Shown here: positions 10,912 through 22,114 of the stretch, piece after piece
Numbering within the stretch: position 1 is the stretch's first letter
Layout: each line of letters starts with the position of its first letter
Source of the DNA: Cordia subcordata
Taxonomy: Eukaryota > Streptophyta > Magnoliopsida > Boraginales > Cordiaceae
Reading direction: 5' to 3'
Assembly (NCBI GenBank): GCA_028554755.1
Contig: JAPTOF010000010.1
Coordinates: 14,394,501-14,458,500 of the forward strand
DNA length: 64,000 nt
Made by a program: the position numbers and the translations under genes
The notes under the pieces: model-generated
The model's database searches: none
Told to the model about the DNA's origin: nothing
What the model saw: only the letters and a program-made list of their open reading frames with translations

Positions 10912-12401
10912 TTGTTGAGTTTCAGGAGAGCCTGTGAGAGTAGTACCTGCCTACATAGGGAAGAAAAGCAACGTGTTGAGGCTCTAGAGTCTAGAGATGC
11001 TGCTCTTGGATTTCCATTCCCATTTGCTTTAAAGAAGCCAGCACCTAGTGAAGACACGAGGGTTTTCAAGATTTTAGAGTGCTTGAAAGATCTTAAGGTT
11101 TATCTTCCTTTGATTGATGTCGTTCTTTCCATTCTATTCTACTTTAAGTTCTTTAAGGACCTTTGCACTAGAAAGCATAACACGTCTACCCTGCCCCAGA
11201 AGTTGAACCTCATGGAGAACGTGAGTCATATTTGCACTTTGGGCCTTCTACCCAAGCTTTGTGATCCCGGAGCTTTCACCTAGGTTACTCATTCTAGTCC
11301 TTTTTCTAGTGAGGTTTGTGATGATAGTGGCATTGATCCCTTTTTGGTTCAGCTTACTCCATCTATAGAGCTCAAACCTTTTCTTGAGCATTTGAAGTAT
11401 GCAATCATAAAACCTGATAAGACTCTTCTTATTATCATAGCTTCAGATTTGTCTAGTGAGCATGAAGAGCATCAATTAGGTGTCCTTAAGGACCATAGAA
11501 AGGCCATAAGATGGAAGATTAAAGATTTGAAAGGTATCGATCTCTCAGTTTGCATACATAGGATTCTTCTCGAGGATGGAGATATTCCTTCAAGGGAGAT
11601 GTAGAGAAGACAAAACCCTAATATGTCTGAGGTTGTTAGAAAATAGGTCATTAAGTTGTTAGATGTAGGTATCATTTACTTAATCTCTAATAGTGAATGG
11701 ATCAGCCTAGTTCAGGTTGTACCAAAGAAATCTAGGATCATAGTAGTTGAGAATGAGATAGGAGAGCCTATTCCTACTTATACACCCATAGGTTGGACAA
11801 TTTGCATTGATTATAGGAAGCTCAACTCTAAGACTAGAAAGAATCATTTCCCTTTGGCATTGATCAGATTTTAGATAGAATAGCTGGGCATAGCTATTAT
11901 GGCTTTCTAGATAGGTATTCAGGGTATAATCAGATTCCCGTGTTTCCCAAGGACTAGGAGAAGACCACTTGTACTTGCCTTTATGGCACATTTGCTTATA
12001 AGAGAATGCCATTCGGTCTTTGTAGTGTGCCAACCATGTCTTAGAGGCGTATGATGGTCATCTTTAATGACATGATTGACAGGCACTTGGAGATTTTTAT
12101 GGATAATTTCTCAATCTTTGGAGATAGCTTTGATGAGTGCCTTAAACACCTATCTTTAGTGTTGGATCGGCGTGTTGAGATGAATTTCACGCTTAGTTAG
12201 GAGAAATCTAATTTTATGGTTCAAACAGGTATCGTCTTGGGCTATGTTGTGTCTTTCTATGGCATTGAAGTTGATCCCACCAAGGTAGAGCTTATAAAGA
12301 ATTTGCCTATCCCTAGGACAATTATGGACATTAGATCTTTCATTGGTCATGCAAGGTTCTATAAGAGATTCATTAAGGATTTTAGTAACATTATCTTTTG
12401 A
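10912..12401 (+). pseudogene. Athila-like protease remnant and reverse transcriptase (broken)
   Basis: A pre-protease segment (KFFKDLCTRKHNT, about 11145-11180) ends at LCDPGAFT. The protease core that should follow is missing, and sequence resumes with the pre-RT segment (ELKPFLEHLKYAI, 11371). RT blocks follow in several frames: the N-terminal LLDVGIIYLIS and VVPKKSR region (11656-11750), CIDYRKLNSKTRKNHF (11803-11850), and a region equivalent to FGLCNAPATFQRCMM near 12010-12055. The catalytic block near 12095 reads FMDN instead of the usual [FY]MDD. The 12216-12401 segment is the RT thumb/connection. Nothing here can be active. Confidence 0.85.
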
Positions 12402-13464
12402 TGTTCCCTTTGTCTTTGATGATGAGTGCATTAGAGCATTTGATAGACTTAAGTCCTTATTGTCTTTTTCTCCTATCATCCAGCCTCTCGACTGTAGCCT
12501 TCCTCTTGAGATCATGTGTGATGCATCAGACTTTGCCATAGGTGCAATATTAGGTCAGCATAAGGATAGATTGCCTTATATGATTTACTATGTTAGAAAG
12601 ACTCTAGATGATGCCCAGAAGAATTACGCCACCACTAAGAAGGAGCTTCTAGCTGTAATATTTGCATATGATAAATTTCTTCCTTACATCCTTGGTTCGA
12701 AAGTCATTATCTATTTTGATCACAGAACTTTGCACTTTCTCCTTTCCAAGCGTGATTCGAAGCCAAGATCGATTAGATGGATGCTTCTTCTTCAAGAGTT
12801 TGATACGGAGATTAAAGATAAGAAGGGTAGTGAGAATTCTATTGCGAACCATTTGTCTCGTCTTGTGCATGATTCCTCTAGTAATCCCATCCCCTTTCGT
12901 GATTCCTTTCATGATAAGCAATTATCCGTAGTTTCTCACCGTACACCATGGTTTGCACACATAGTGAACTATCTTGCCACAGTACAATTGCCCTTCCATT
13001 AGGAGAACAGAGAGGGAGAGAGATAGGTTCTTAGCACTGGTTAGGCATTTTTTCTGGAAGGACCCTTATCTCTTTAAGGTTTGTACAGATCAAGTGATTC
13101 GTCAATGTGTGCCTGAAGGTTGGTATGAAAGCATTCTTAGCATGTGTCATGGAGAAGGATATGGTGGTCATTTTAGTGGTAAAAAGACTATAGCTAAAGT
13201 CTTATAGAGTGGATTTTTCTAGCCCACACTCTTTGGAAATGCCTAAGTGTTTTGTAGGAGATGTGTTAGATGTCAGCAGTTTGAGTCTATTTCTAAGAGA
13301 GATATGATGCCTTTATCCCCTATTCTTCCTTTTGAATTGTTGTATGTTTGGGGTATAGATTTCATTGGTCTATTTCTACCTTTCTTTTGGGTACCAGTAT
13401 ATCTTAGTGGCTGTAGATTATGTATCCAAATAGCTAAAAGCGATTTCAATTTTTCTTGTAATGA
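12402..13464 (+). pseudogene. Athila-like RNase H and integrase N terminus (broken)
   Basis: RNase H is largely readable from 12402 to 12880, with CDASDFAIGAILGQ (catalytic Asp region), TTKKELLAVIF and NSIANHLSRL. The integrase zinc region follows: HFFWKDPYLFKV, then GGHFSGKKT and CRRCVRCQQFE (an HHCC-like pattern, 13156-13275). The start of the core is WGIDFIGLF (about 13350), which keeps the first catalytic Asp. The core then breaks off at about 13461. Confidence 0.85.
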
Positions 13465-14519
13465 ATATTTGGTGCTACTAATGAATCTCTTTGTGAATGT
13501 TTCTCCAAAATTATGCATAGTAAATTTGAAATGAGCATGATGAGAGAGCTAAATTTATTCCTTGGACTTCAAATTAAACAATCAAAGCAACGAATCTTCA
13601 TCAATCAAGCCAAGTGGACTAAAGAACTACTTAAAAAGTTTGGCTTTAATAGAGCAAAAAAGATTGGAACACCTACAAGCACCTTCACCAAGCTTGACAA
13701 TGATGAAAATGGTAAGTCGATGGATAAAAAGAGGTATAGAGGTATGATCAAAAGCTTTCTTTACTTAACCATCTCTAGACCTGATACAATATTTATCATG
13801 TGCTTGTGTGCTCATTTTCAATCTTGTCTTAAAGAATCTCATTTACTTACTGTTACATGGATTTTTAGGTATTTAAAAAGAACACAAGAACCAGGATTAT
13901 TGTATATTAAAGGAATTAACCTTGACCTAGTAGGTTATTCGGACGTCGATTTTGCTGGTTGTAAAACCAATAGGAAAATCATTAGTAGAACTTGTCACTT
14001 TTAAGGTTTGCCTTTGTTTCCTAGTCAAGTAGGAAGCGAAATAGTATAGCACTCTCCATGGTTGAAGTAGAATATATAGCAGTAGGAATTGTGTTAAACA
14101 AGTGCTTTGGATGAGACAAACCTTACTTGACTTTGGAGTGTAATTTGAGCATATTCCTATTATGTGTGACATTATAAGTGCAATTAATCTCACTAAGAAT
14201 ACTATACAACACTCTAGGACTAAGCATATAGAGATTAGACATCATTTTTTACGTGATCATGCGCAAAAAGGTGATGTGGTGCTTAACTCATCTTTTTCTG
14301 GTAATCCTAGCTATTCTTAGCATAATATTGGAAAATCTCATTGCTATTACTCAAACAAGCAAGAAATGTATGCTTGCATATTTGTCCACAGGTCAAATCA
14401 GATATGTAATCATTGGAGTTGTTGATTCTTTGCATCAAGTAGTTGATATATTCACCAAGCTATTGCATGAAAATCAATTTGTGAGCATTAAAAGAAAGTT
14501 GGGCATGCTAAAACTTTAA
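13465..14519 (+). pseudogene. Copia RT C-terminus and RNase H (broken)
   Basis: The first readable words (IFGATNESLCECFSKIM) are those that directly follow the YVDD box in copia RT, so the catalytic box itself is lost at the junction. Next come MSMMRELNLFLGLQIKQ, the ISRPDTIFIMCLCAHFQS connection, and RNase H with LVGYSDVDFAGC (to 14004). Later pieces are INLTKNT and [13 protein letters not shown] (14180-14260), then an insertion of about 140 bp, then [13 protein letters not shown] (14440-14490) and a stop at 14517-14519. Stops and frame changes make it inactive. Confidence 0.85.
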
Positions 14520-14559
14520 AAATATGCATTTTTCAACATCTTTCAAGTACCAATGAAGG

Positions 14560-14760
14560 GTACTGGTCGACTGGTAGGTTAGCTGGTAAGTCTAGAGAGT
14601 AACTCTCATTACTAGTCAAGGTATCGGTCGATTAGTAGTTCATCCGCTAATCATTGTGAACTCTCTCGATTATACTAGTTAAAGGTATTGGTCGACTCCC
14701 TAAGTCATACCAATCGACCAGAAGTACAAAATTTGCAGCCTTATTTAAATGTTTGCCCTG
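14560..14760 (+). promoter_or_regulatory. LTR-like promoter module between pol and the post-pol ORF (putative)
   Basis: Between the pol stop and the ATG at 14923 lie GGTCGACT (14565), GGTCGATT (14626), GGTCGACT (14690) and ATCGACC (14713), then a TATA-like TTATTTAAAT at 14741-14750 and a pyrimidine/CA-rich leader. The LTR of the same element (47875-48080) has the same arrangement: GGTCGACT at 48010, AGAGAG...AACTCTC words, TTTGC...TTTAAAT and a TATA box at 48070. Promoter function is inference. Confidence 0.45.
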
Positions 14761-15757
14761 CCAATTTTTACAACACCCATCATTTTCAAAGCTTTTTCTC
14801 TTTTCATTTATCAAATTCTCTCTACTAAAAGCCAAATTTTGTTGTTTCTCCAAAAAATTTCTCCATAAAACACAAACCCACTATGTAAAACTTCGTCTTT
14901 CTCAAGTTGTTCTTGAAAAATCATGGCAAACACCAAAGGAAACAGCAAAGCTCAAGCAAGTTCATCTATAAACAAGCATGGGAATGGTCCTTGATGTACT
15001 CGAGATGCTATGAGCCCTTCCACACATAGAAGGCGAGAGCCTTCATCATCTCCACCTCTTCCATCTTCACCACCATCTGAACAAAGGGATTATTCAAGCA
15101 GAAAGGTCATTCCAGATGAATGTATCGTACTCACTGAACTTTGACATATGCTTATAGTTAGGTTTATGAATGAACAAGGTTGGTTGACATATGTGACCAC
15201 TAAAGAATCTCTTTAGTAGGGCTTAGTTCATCAATTTTATGAAAATTTGAAATGGTATGAGTTGTATAGACCCGTTAGATCAACAATGAATGGAGTAGTG
15301 CTCTTTTTAACTTAAATAGACATTAGGGACATCGTCCATATTCTGCAGTAAGAGCATATGATTTTAAAGCTTTTCCCACTACGTTAAATACAAATCCTAT
15401 ATGTGATTTCATATTGGGACGTCAGGATCCACCAAAGAGTAGGTTACCTAAACAGGAACAACATAGGTTACCTAAACAAGAACAACTCTTTCATGCAAAT
15501 AAGGCCTTCATCAAGCTTTTCATGGAAAATGTAATGCCTAAGGATTCGCATGATGGGAATGTCTATCAAGCAGAGGCTTATATGCTTTACTTGTTATATC
15601 AAGGCACCATGATAAGTCTCGCAGATATTATTATGTGGTCATATAAAGAATGTATCTAGTCAGAACACAGGTTTGCCTTATGGAATCTTCTTGACTTCCA
15701 TTTTAAGGCATAAGGGTGTTTCATTCCAAGGTGTTGAGTTCTCTCAGTTTGATAGAG

Positions 15758-16256
15758 TGATAGTTTTTGAATGGCATGTGTGCATTGTGGCTATTTGCAT
15801 GTGTTTTGATAGGCAGTTAGGATTTCATGAGTGATAGTATGAGTTATCTAGTGCATTGATAGAAGAATTGTGTGTTTTATGAGTTGAAGTGCATGAATAG
15901 CTCACTAATGCCCTATTTTGAATGCTTGTAGTGTGTTGGAATGGAGTCTTGAGCATTTTGTGCATGATTGAGAAGGAAGTGCATGCTTAAGAGTGTATAT
16001 GTACACATTTTGGTGATGATATTGACTTCTTGATGGTTTGATATGTCTTGATGTGTGTAAATTACATTCTTGTTCTCAACTTCTCACATTCTTTCTTTCT
16101 TTCTTTCTTTTTTTTTAGCTCATTATAGTTTTACTTTAGTATTAGTTATTTAGTAACTATAGTAATACAATATTAGATTATATATATAGTAGTGCTACTG
16201 AGGTTTTCGTTTAGGGTGCAAGTAGTATATGTTGTTATATATTAACAATTTAGTAG

Positions 16257-16295
<39 letters not shown>

Positions 16296-16898
16296 CATAT
16301 TTGTGTATATAAATATACTATTAAAGAATATACATTTCAAATTGCCCTATACAAAAATTGCCCTATACACACTATTAAAGAAAAATTAAATTTACTTAAA
16401 AAAAATTCTTTTCTAATATATATATATCAAATTGAATTTTTTTTTATCCTGACACATCATGTTTTCAATCAGCTAATCATTTAAAAATAAAAATAAAAAG
16501 TAAAAATAGTTATTATACAAAATGAATAAAAAATTAAATAAAATATTCTTTTATATATGTGTATCAAATTAATTTTTTTTAATTTCAAAGTATAACTTTT
16601 TATAAATTAACAATTTAAAAGCGTAACACAAAAACTAAAAGAATAACTAAGATAAGACATTATTTAGTGAAACTTCATATCATGGAAGAAAGTAGATAAA
16701 AATAAATCTTAATAGGAGAATTTAAAATTTATACTATAACTGAGGGAAAATGGCATTCTCCCTTTCTCTACACAATCACATACAGCAGAAGCAGCTCTCA
16801 ACACACTCTCAGCACACGACATCAGCTAAGAAGCAGCACCAGCTCATTTTCTCTCTTCCACAAGCTCCAAGCGAAAAAATAAGCAAAGCTCAGCAGCC

Positions 16899-16929
<31 letters not shown>

Positions 16930-18925
16930 GCACAACACCTCACAGCCCCTAAAGCCACATACACACACACACACACACGCACGAGCTGATATGAAGATAA
17001 GCAAAGCCCCCACACACTTCACTCTCATACCCCAGCCTTAAACGCATAACAGCAGCAGCAGCTCATCTCATATCTCTCTCACAATCAGCTCGCAAGCTCA
17101 CGTCACAGCTTCTCCCCACCCTCACTTCATGCATCAGCTCACACACACACACTTAGAAAAAGCTCAGCAGCGAATAGCAAAAAGAGATAAGCTAAAAAAC
17201 CGAACAGCTAGCTGAGTACACACGCAAGCTCTCTCACTCTTTCTTTTCTTGTTGGCAGCGAAGCTCGACTTGAGCTGGAACCATGGCACGCTGATTTGAC
17301 CAGTTGGAGAGCTTAAGCTGAAGATAAGCAAAGCCAAGCACGCTGCAGCAGCTACTAAGGATGCAGATGCTAAATAGAGGCTCAAACAAGCTGAATTTTG
17401 GGAGAAGATAAGCATGCTTAAAAGAGCTGGAGGGAAGAGAAACGAGTTGAAAAGAAGCTAAGCCAAGCACGCTTAAAGGAGAGACGCTGATTTGCAAGCT
17501 GAAGGAGCTGATTTGGGAGCTTATAAGCAGCTGGGCAGCAGCTATAAAAGAGAAGAATTCTCTCATTCTTTTTTTAAAAAAAAAAAAAAAAAAAAGGTCA
17601 CACACGCCTAGCCTATTATCGCGCACACACTTTTCATAGACACAAAACCCTCACATCTCCCCCTTCTTCCACACAATAATTCACACATAAACACACCAAA
17701 TTCAAGCATGTTTGAGGAAGATTTAGCAATTTTGAAGGAGATTGAAACGACTTTTGGGCAAGAAAAGCGAAGCAAGGACATGGAGAAGATTCTTCTTTTT
17801 TCTTTTGTTCTTGCTTTTAAGATGTTTGAGTAGAGATAATATGGTTATGAATACTTGATTTGTGGGCTTTGTATGGTTTGAACGATGGTTGAACATATAC
17901 TTTGATTTGTATAAATTAATGGCTATTTTACTTGCATTTAAAATGTTTAATGAAATGTCCTTTAAAAAGTATATGTAATTACTTAACGTGCTTGCTCTTA
18001 GTAGCTTCATAATCCTATTCTAGTATGTCTATATGCTAGATATTATGGTTTACTTCATAAAAGAAAAGGTTCATAGCTTTAATAATGTCTCTATGCTTAA
18101 GTTATGGCCTTAATGGATAAAAGCATGTTACATCTACCATGTTTGCAAGTTATGACACAATTCTATGGCTTCTAATCTACTTATCTATGAGTAATTTGGA
18201 AGTTCACTTTTTGAGCATATGTGGAAATGAGCTTTAAATGCCATAAATGCTTGAAGTAATGCTTCGTTGTTGATTCATAATTGATGTTTAGGCTAGGTTG
18301 AGGGTTCTTTAGCTTTAAATCTAATTAATAGGGCTCCAAATAGTCTAATCCTACTTAGAATGACTTATGTCTTAGTTTTAAACCCAACTAATAACTTAGG
18401 TGCTAAGTAAAGAACAACCAACATTACCTAGAATATCTAATAAGTTAGCCTTAAAGCCTTAAACCATAAGGACCAAGCTATACCGTAGGGAGGCCTACCT
18501 AGGGATAGACACGCATTGAGGCTTTTAAGTTAAACCAGTAGCAAATTAGGTTTCTAATACTGAGAGCACCCTTTTCCCCTTTAATCCATCATTTAAGCTC
18601 TGGCAATGAGTATGTAAAGTGCCCACAATCAAGTAGGATTCACCTTAACCTCCATTAGTGTTTAAGTCCCCTTGATAATTTGGATTCACTTTCTTTCCAT
18701 CACATACACCCCATAGTTTAATTTCCTAGTTCTCAGTTTAGTTAGCATTTCTAGCTCCCTTCAATCCAAAAAACCTTAAAAAAAAGTTAGATTAGATCTC
18801 TTGTAGCTTCTTAGAACACACTAGCTCTTAGAATAAGACATTGTTTGCCTCTTCGTGGAAGAATAACCCCGTACTTGCACGTTTCACTACTCACAACCCA
18901 TGCACTTGCGAATTTACGCACATCA
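15758..18925 (+). repeat. Solo LTR, Athila-like, 3.2 kb
   Basis: Starts TGATAGTTTTTG and ends ACATCA, flanked by TAGAG (15753-15757) and CAGAG (18926-18930), a target duplication with one change. The downstream half matches the other Athila-like LTRs: TATA box GCTATAAAAG at 17541-17550, a CA-rich leader, a GAAGATTCTTCTTTT block, TTAGCTTTAAATC near 18315, and CCCCGTACTTGCACG near the end. The upstream part (U3) is far longer than in the LTR at 6881. It contains low-complexity tracts: CTTT repeats 16090-16110, (AT)n 16259-16292, (CT)n 16898-16926, (CA)n 16958-16978 and poly(A) 17575-17596. Confidence 0.75.
16740..17540 (+). repeat. Strand-asymmetric, imperfectly repeated U3 segment of the 3.2 kb solo LTR
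   Basis: About 400 bp of pyrimidine/CA-rich sequence (16750-17160) is followed by about 270 bp of purine-rich sequence (17270-17540). Imperfect copies of GAAGATAAGCAAAGCC and AAGCCAAGCACGCT (16993, 17320, 17460) and of CAGCAGCT recur. It lies directly upstream of the TATA box, where the related LTRs carry GGTCGACC modules. ORFs called here on either strand reflect the biased composition and are not genes. Confidence 0.6.
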
Positions 18926-19211
18926 CAGAGGATGGGAGTTGGATTTAGAATCTCTTACCAAGATGAACATGTACTATTGGAGAGGGAATTGGATGTGCAA
19001 TAGTGGATTTGAAGCATAGCAAAACACTATTCTTAATATGATTAAAGCTAAATCCACATTTGACTTTGTTCATGCAGATGAAGAACCCAAGATTGACATG
19101 ATGATGGGTGGTGGTTTCAAGGGATCCGAAGACGATGATGAAGAATATAAGAAGATGAAAGTAGTAAAGAGAATGAGGAAGGAAATGCATCAATAGTCCC
19201 CTATCCTGAAG

Positions 19212-20715
19212 AGAATAGGAGCAAATTTAGCAATGATCGGATGATGAGCCGCGTGATTTAAGGATTTGACACCATACATATGCGAGTTGATACTTTGGTA
19301 ACTATAATTGAAGATCGAAATTGAAGCATAGAGGGCTTAGCAAGAGATGGTCATAGGATTGAGCTTGAACTTGGAAGCTGGACCAAGGAACTAATCTTTC
19401 CTCGTCTAGATTTCCGCTATCTCACTCTCTTAAAATAATTTCAGAACAATCTAATTTACATCTTCACTCTATTTCTTGCTTCTCTAATTTAGTTTACTAT
19501 TATTGATGGCTTTAGTTTGATGGTATGATGCTTTGGATGATGTTTGATTGATATTTACATAGTTTACTCTATTTTCCTCTTATTCTGTGATTGCTTTATG
19601 CTTATTTGTTAAGAATTATGTGTTTGCATACTTCTATGGAGCCAAGTGATGAAACTTGTTAGTATTAATGGCTCAACTTCTTACACAAAATAACCCTAAA
19701 TGGCCATATTTTGATGATGCCGAAGGAAGAGAAAGGGTGCCTTAAAACTTCTCCTTGCGTGCTTGAATATTGATGAATATTATTGCTTGTAATTGTCTAA
19801 TTGAAGAGGAGTCATGCCTTAGACTCTATTATGTTCTGTATTTATTATTCATTATGAAAGAAACAATAACACCTTAGGCTCCAAAAAGTGAATTACTTGT
19901 TATCATCAAAAAGAGGTACAATGTTCAAATTGTTGCCATTTTTACATATTTTGATGATATAATAATTGCAATTGTAAATTATCGTTGTCTAATAATTGCC
20001 CTTGAAGTATGTACTGCATATAGCTACCTTGGGTGATTATGTGAAGACTTGATTACGCTCTTGGATCAAGGAATATGGTTGAAGTCTTGGTGCATATAGA
20101 TTGTTTGAAGATCTTGAAGACCTCAGTATTATTTTTTGTCTTAGCTTTCTTAAATTGATCTTAGTGGATGATCATTATCATGAGCTTAAATATTTTTGCA
20201 TGACAATTTTTTTCACATATTTGTATGTATATATGTTTTGTATGGTACACGATTTGTATGCTTACATGTGCATGTCTTTTAAATCCTTTGCATGTCTTTA
20301 AAATGCATAAGTATCTTGAGCACATGCATTCAAAAACTTTTTCTTTGCAGTATTTTCTCTAACCAAAAAAGGTTTTTGACTTAACTTATTTTGTTTCAAA
20401 GTATATTACATCTTTTGGTTACGATTGAACTTGGTCGACTACACATAAGTAGATGTATATATCTTATATGTATATACTTTAGCAGGACAAGTTTTTATTC
20501 TATGGATGTTTAAGCTTTGCATTAAATGCCTTGAGTATACAATTCAACTTGCATAGCCTTGGAAATGAGTATACAACTTGCATATATTTGAAAAGTAAAT
20601 ATATGCATATGTATATATCTTTGTAGTAGAATCTCTTTTTGATTTGATATTAGCACTGCATTTATTACATTAAGTGTTTGGTTTGCCATGCATTTATTTG
20701 ACTTGATGTTTTAAG
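19212..20715 (+). repeat. First copy of a 1.5 kb duplicated block (end of post-pol ORF, polypurine tract, LTR start)
   Basis: It begins AATAGGAGCAAATTTAGC and ends GACTTGATGTTTT. The second copy begins at 20742 and runs, interrupted by three insertions, to about 47750. The block contains the coiled-coil-like C terminus, a non-coding spacer with the TTTTGATGATGCC...AGGAAGAGAAAGGG word, a polypurine-like ATCATCAAAAAGAGG (19900-19915) and the LTR start (about 19922). Copy 1 serves as the empty-site reference for the insertions in copy 2. Confidence 0.85.
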
Positions 20716-20741
20716 GCAGTCCCCAAACTTGAAAACATAGG

Positions 20742-21440
20742 AGCAAATTTAGCAATGATCGGATGATGAGCCGCATGATTGAAGGATTTGACACCATAAA
20801 TGTGCGGGTTGATACTTTGGTAACTATCATTGAAGAGCAAATTGAAGCATAGAGGGCTTAGCAAGAGATGTTCATAGAATTAATCTTGACCATGGCATTC
20901 GAGATGAAGATGAAGCCGAACCAAGCAACTAAACTTTCCTCATCTAAATTTCCACTATCTCACTCTCTTAAACAATTTCAGAACAATTTAATTTGCATCT
21001 TCACTCTATTTCTTGCTTTTCTAATTTAGTTTACTATTATTGATGGCTTTAGTTTGATGGTATGATGCTTTGGATGATGTTTGGTTGATATTTACATAGT
21101 TTACTCTATTTTCCTCTTATTCTATGCCTGCTTTATGCTTATTATATGCTTATTTGTTAAGAATTATGTGTTTACATGTTTGTATAGAGCCAAGTGATGA
21201 AACTTGTTAGTATTGATGGCTCAACTTCTTACACACTAAATGGCCATATTTTGATGATGCTAAAGGAAGAGAAAGGGTGCCTTAAAACTTCTCCTTATGT
21301 GCTTGAATAATGATGAATATTATTGCTTGAAATTGTCCAATTGAAGAGAAGTTATGCCTTAGACTCTATTATGTGTTATATTTATTATTCATTATGAAAG
21401 GAGGAGTTATGCCTTAGACTCCAAAAAGTGAATTACTTGT
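20742..21440 (+). repeat. Second copy of the 1.5 kb block, first segment
   Basis: Matches 19212-19905 with scattered substitutions and small indels. It continues at 22455 after the TRIM-like insertion, then at 38278 and 47557. The repeated post-pol ORF C terminus has stops in both copies. Confidence 0.85.
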
Positions 21441-21793
21441 TGATGTGGCCCAATTCTAGTTATATTAGGATTTGGATTTGTTATTTGGTATTGAGTCCTA
21501 TTGTTATTTGTTATTGAGTGCTAATTATATTAGAATTAGTTTATTAGCTATTTTTATATGGAAAGGACTAGTAAAGTCAAATTCTATTTAGTTTTGGATC
21601 CCTAAAATAACTATATATAGGGGTGAAAGTTTTCATTGTTGGAGGACCTTTTTTTATAAATTATTCAATAATATTTTTATTCCATTTCTTAGGGTTTATT
21701 ATTTATGGGATTTCTTGAAAAATTTTAGCCTTGAAATTGAGCTCCTTGATTCTCCTACTTTCTTGCTATGTTCTCCAGATATCCGTTGCGTTA
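21441..21793 (+). repeat. 5' LTR of the TRIM-like element
   Basis: Begins TGATGTGGCCCAATTC and ends GTTGCGTTA, 353 bp. A TATA-like CTATATATAGG lies at about 21610. It differs from the partner LTR mainly by substitutions and a roughly 13-bp indel near 21690. Confidence 0.85.
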
Positions 21794-22114
21794 GTTGGCT
21801 ATTAGAGCAAAGTTTTTCTTTAGCTAATTTCAAGTTCACGATCTTCTAAGGAGAGGAAGAAGTTTTGTTGTAGTGGCTGGAGTATTCCCCCCTGATCAAC
21901 AACAACGAGATGGAGAAATTCAAGAGTTGAGAAGACAAGTTGAAGCCTTATCCTAGCGCTTTGAGCAACTGAAAACTCCAACTCATAATGATAATCATGA
22001 TGAGTCAAAGGAAGAGATGTCTTCAAGTCAAGCATCTCATTCCATATTAGGGTGATTTAGTGGACCATGGTGGTGGAAAACTCGAGGACGAGTTCTTTTC
22101 GCATCTGGGGAGAC

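Larger units (their letters stand above)
6881..13464 (+). mobile_element. Ty3/gypsy Athila-like element 1 (3'-truncated)
   Basis: 5' LTR, tRNA-Asp-type primer site, gag, remnants of protease, RT, RNase H and the start of integrase lie in this order on the plus strand. The long gap between LTR and pol and the gag/RT wording match the Athila-like group of plant Ty3/gypsy elements. The element stops inside the integrase at about 13461, where copia RT sequence begins in the same orientation. No 3' LTR remains. Stops are frequent. Confidence 0.85.
14923..19440 (+). pseudogene. Post-pol ORF of copia 2 (plant-transposon-protein-like), split by a solo LTR
   Basis: The ATG at 14923 opens a basic, serine/proline-rich N terminus. 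A middle part follows, with NEQGWLTYVTTKESL, QFYENLKW, an ADIIMWSYKE segment and SEHRFALWNLLDFHFK. This recalls the plant 'putative transposon protein' ORFs found downstream of copia pol. A solo LTR (15758-18925) interrupts it. The reading frame runs straight on at 18931 if the LTR and one target copy are left out. The C terminus (about 19210-19440) is predicted helical, possibly coiled coil (GFDTIHMRVDTLVTIIED). Several stops. Role unknown; equivalent ORFs in Sireviruses are called env-like by position only. Confidence 0.5.

Noticed and set aside
12156..12539. 127-codon minus-strand ORF
   Set aside because: Exact antisense of gypsy RT/RNase H with no recognisable domain of its own.
13247..14004. 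Hybrid gypsy-copia polyprotein gene
   Set aside because: The frame has a stop at 13462, right at the junction. The two parts come from different elements and both are broken.
17575..17596. Poly(A) run that could mark the 3' end of a SINE or processed pseudogene
   Set aside because: It lies between the LTR TATA box and the leader. No target duplication or SINE/LINE sequence is seen upstream.
17234..17626. 130-codon minus-strand ORF with hydrophobic stretches
   Set aside because: Located in the purine/pyrimidine-asymmetric U3 of the solo LTR. No domain, and it runs through a poly(A) tract.
18945..19193. 82-codon minus-strand ORF
   Set aside because: Antisense shadow of the end of the copia 2 post-pol ORF.
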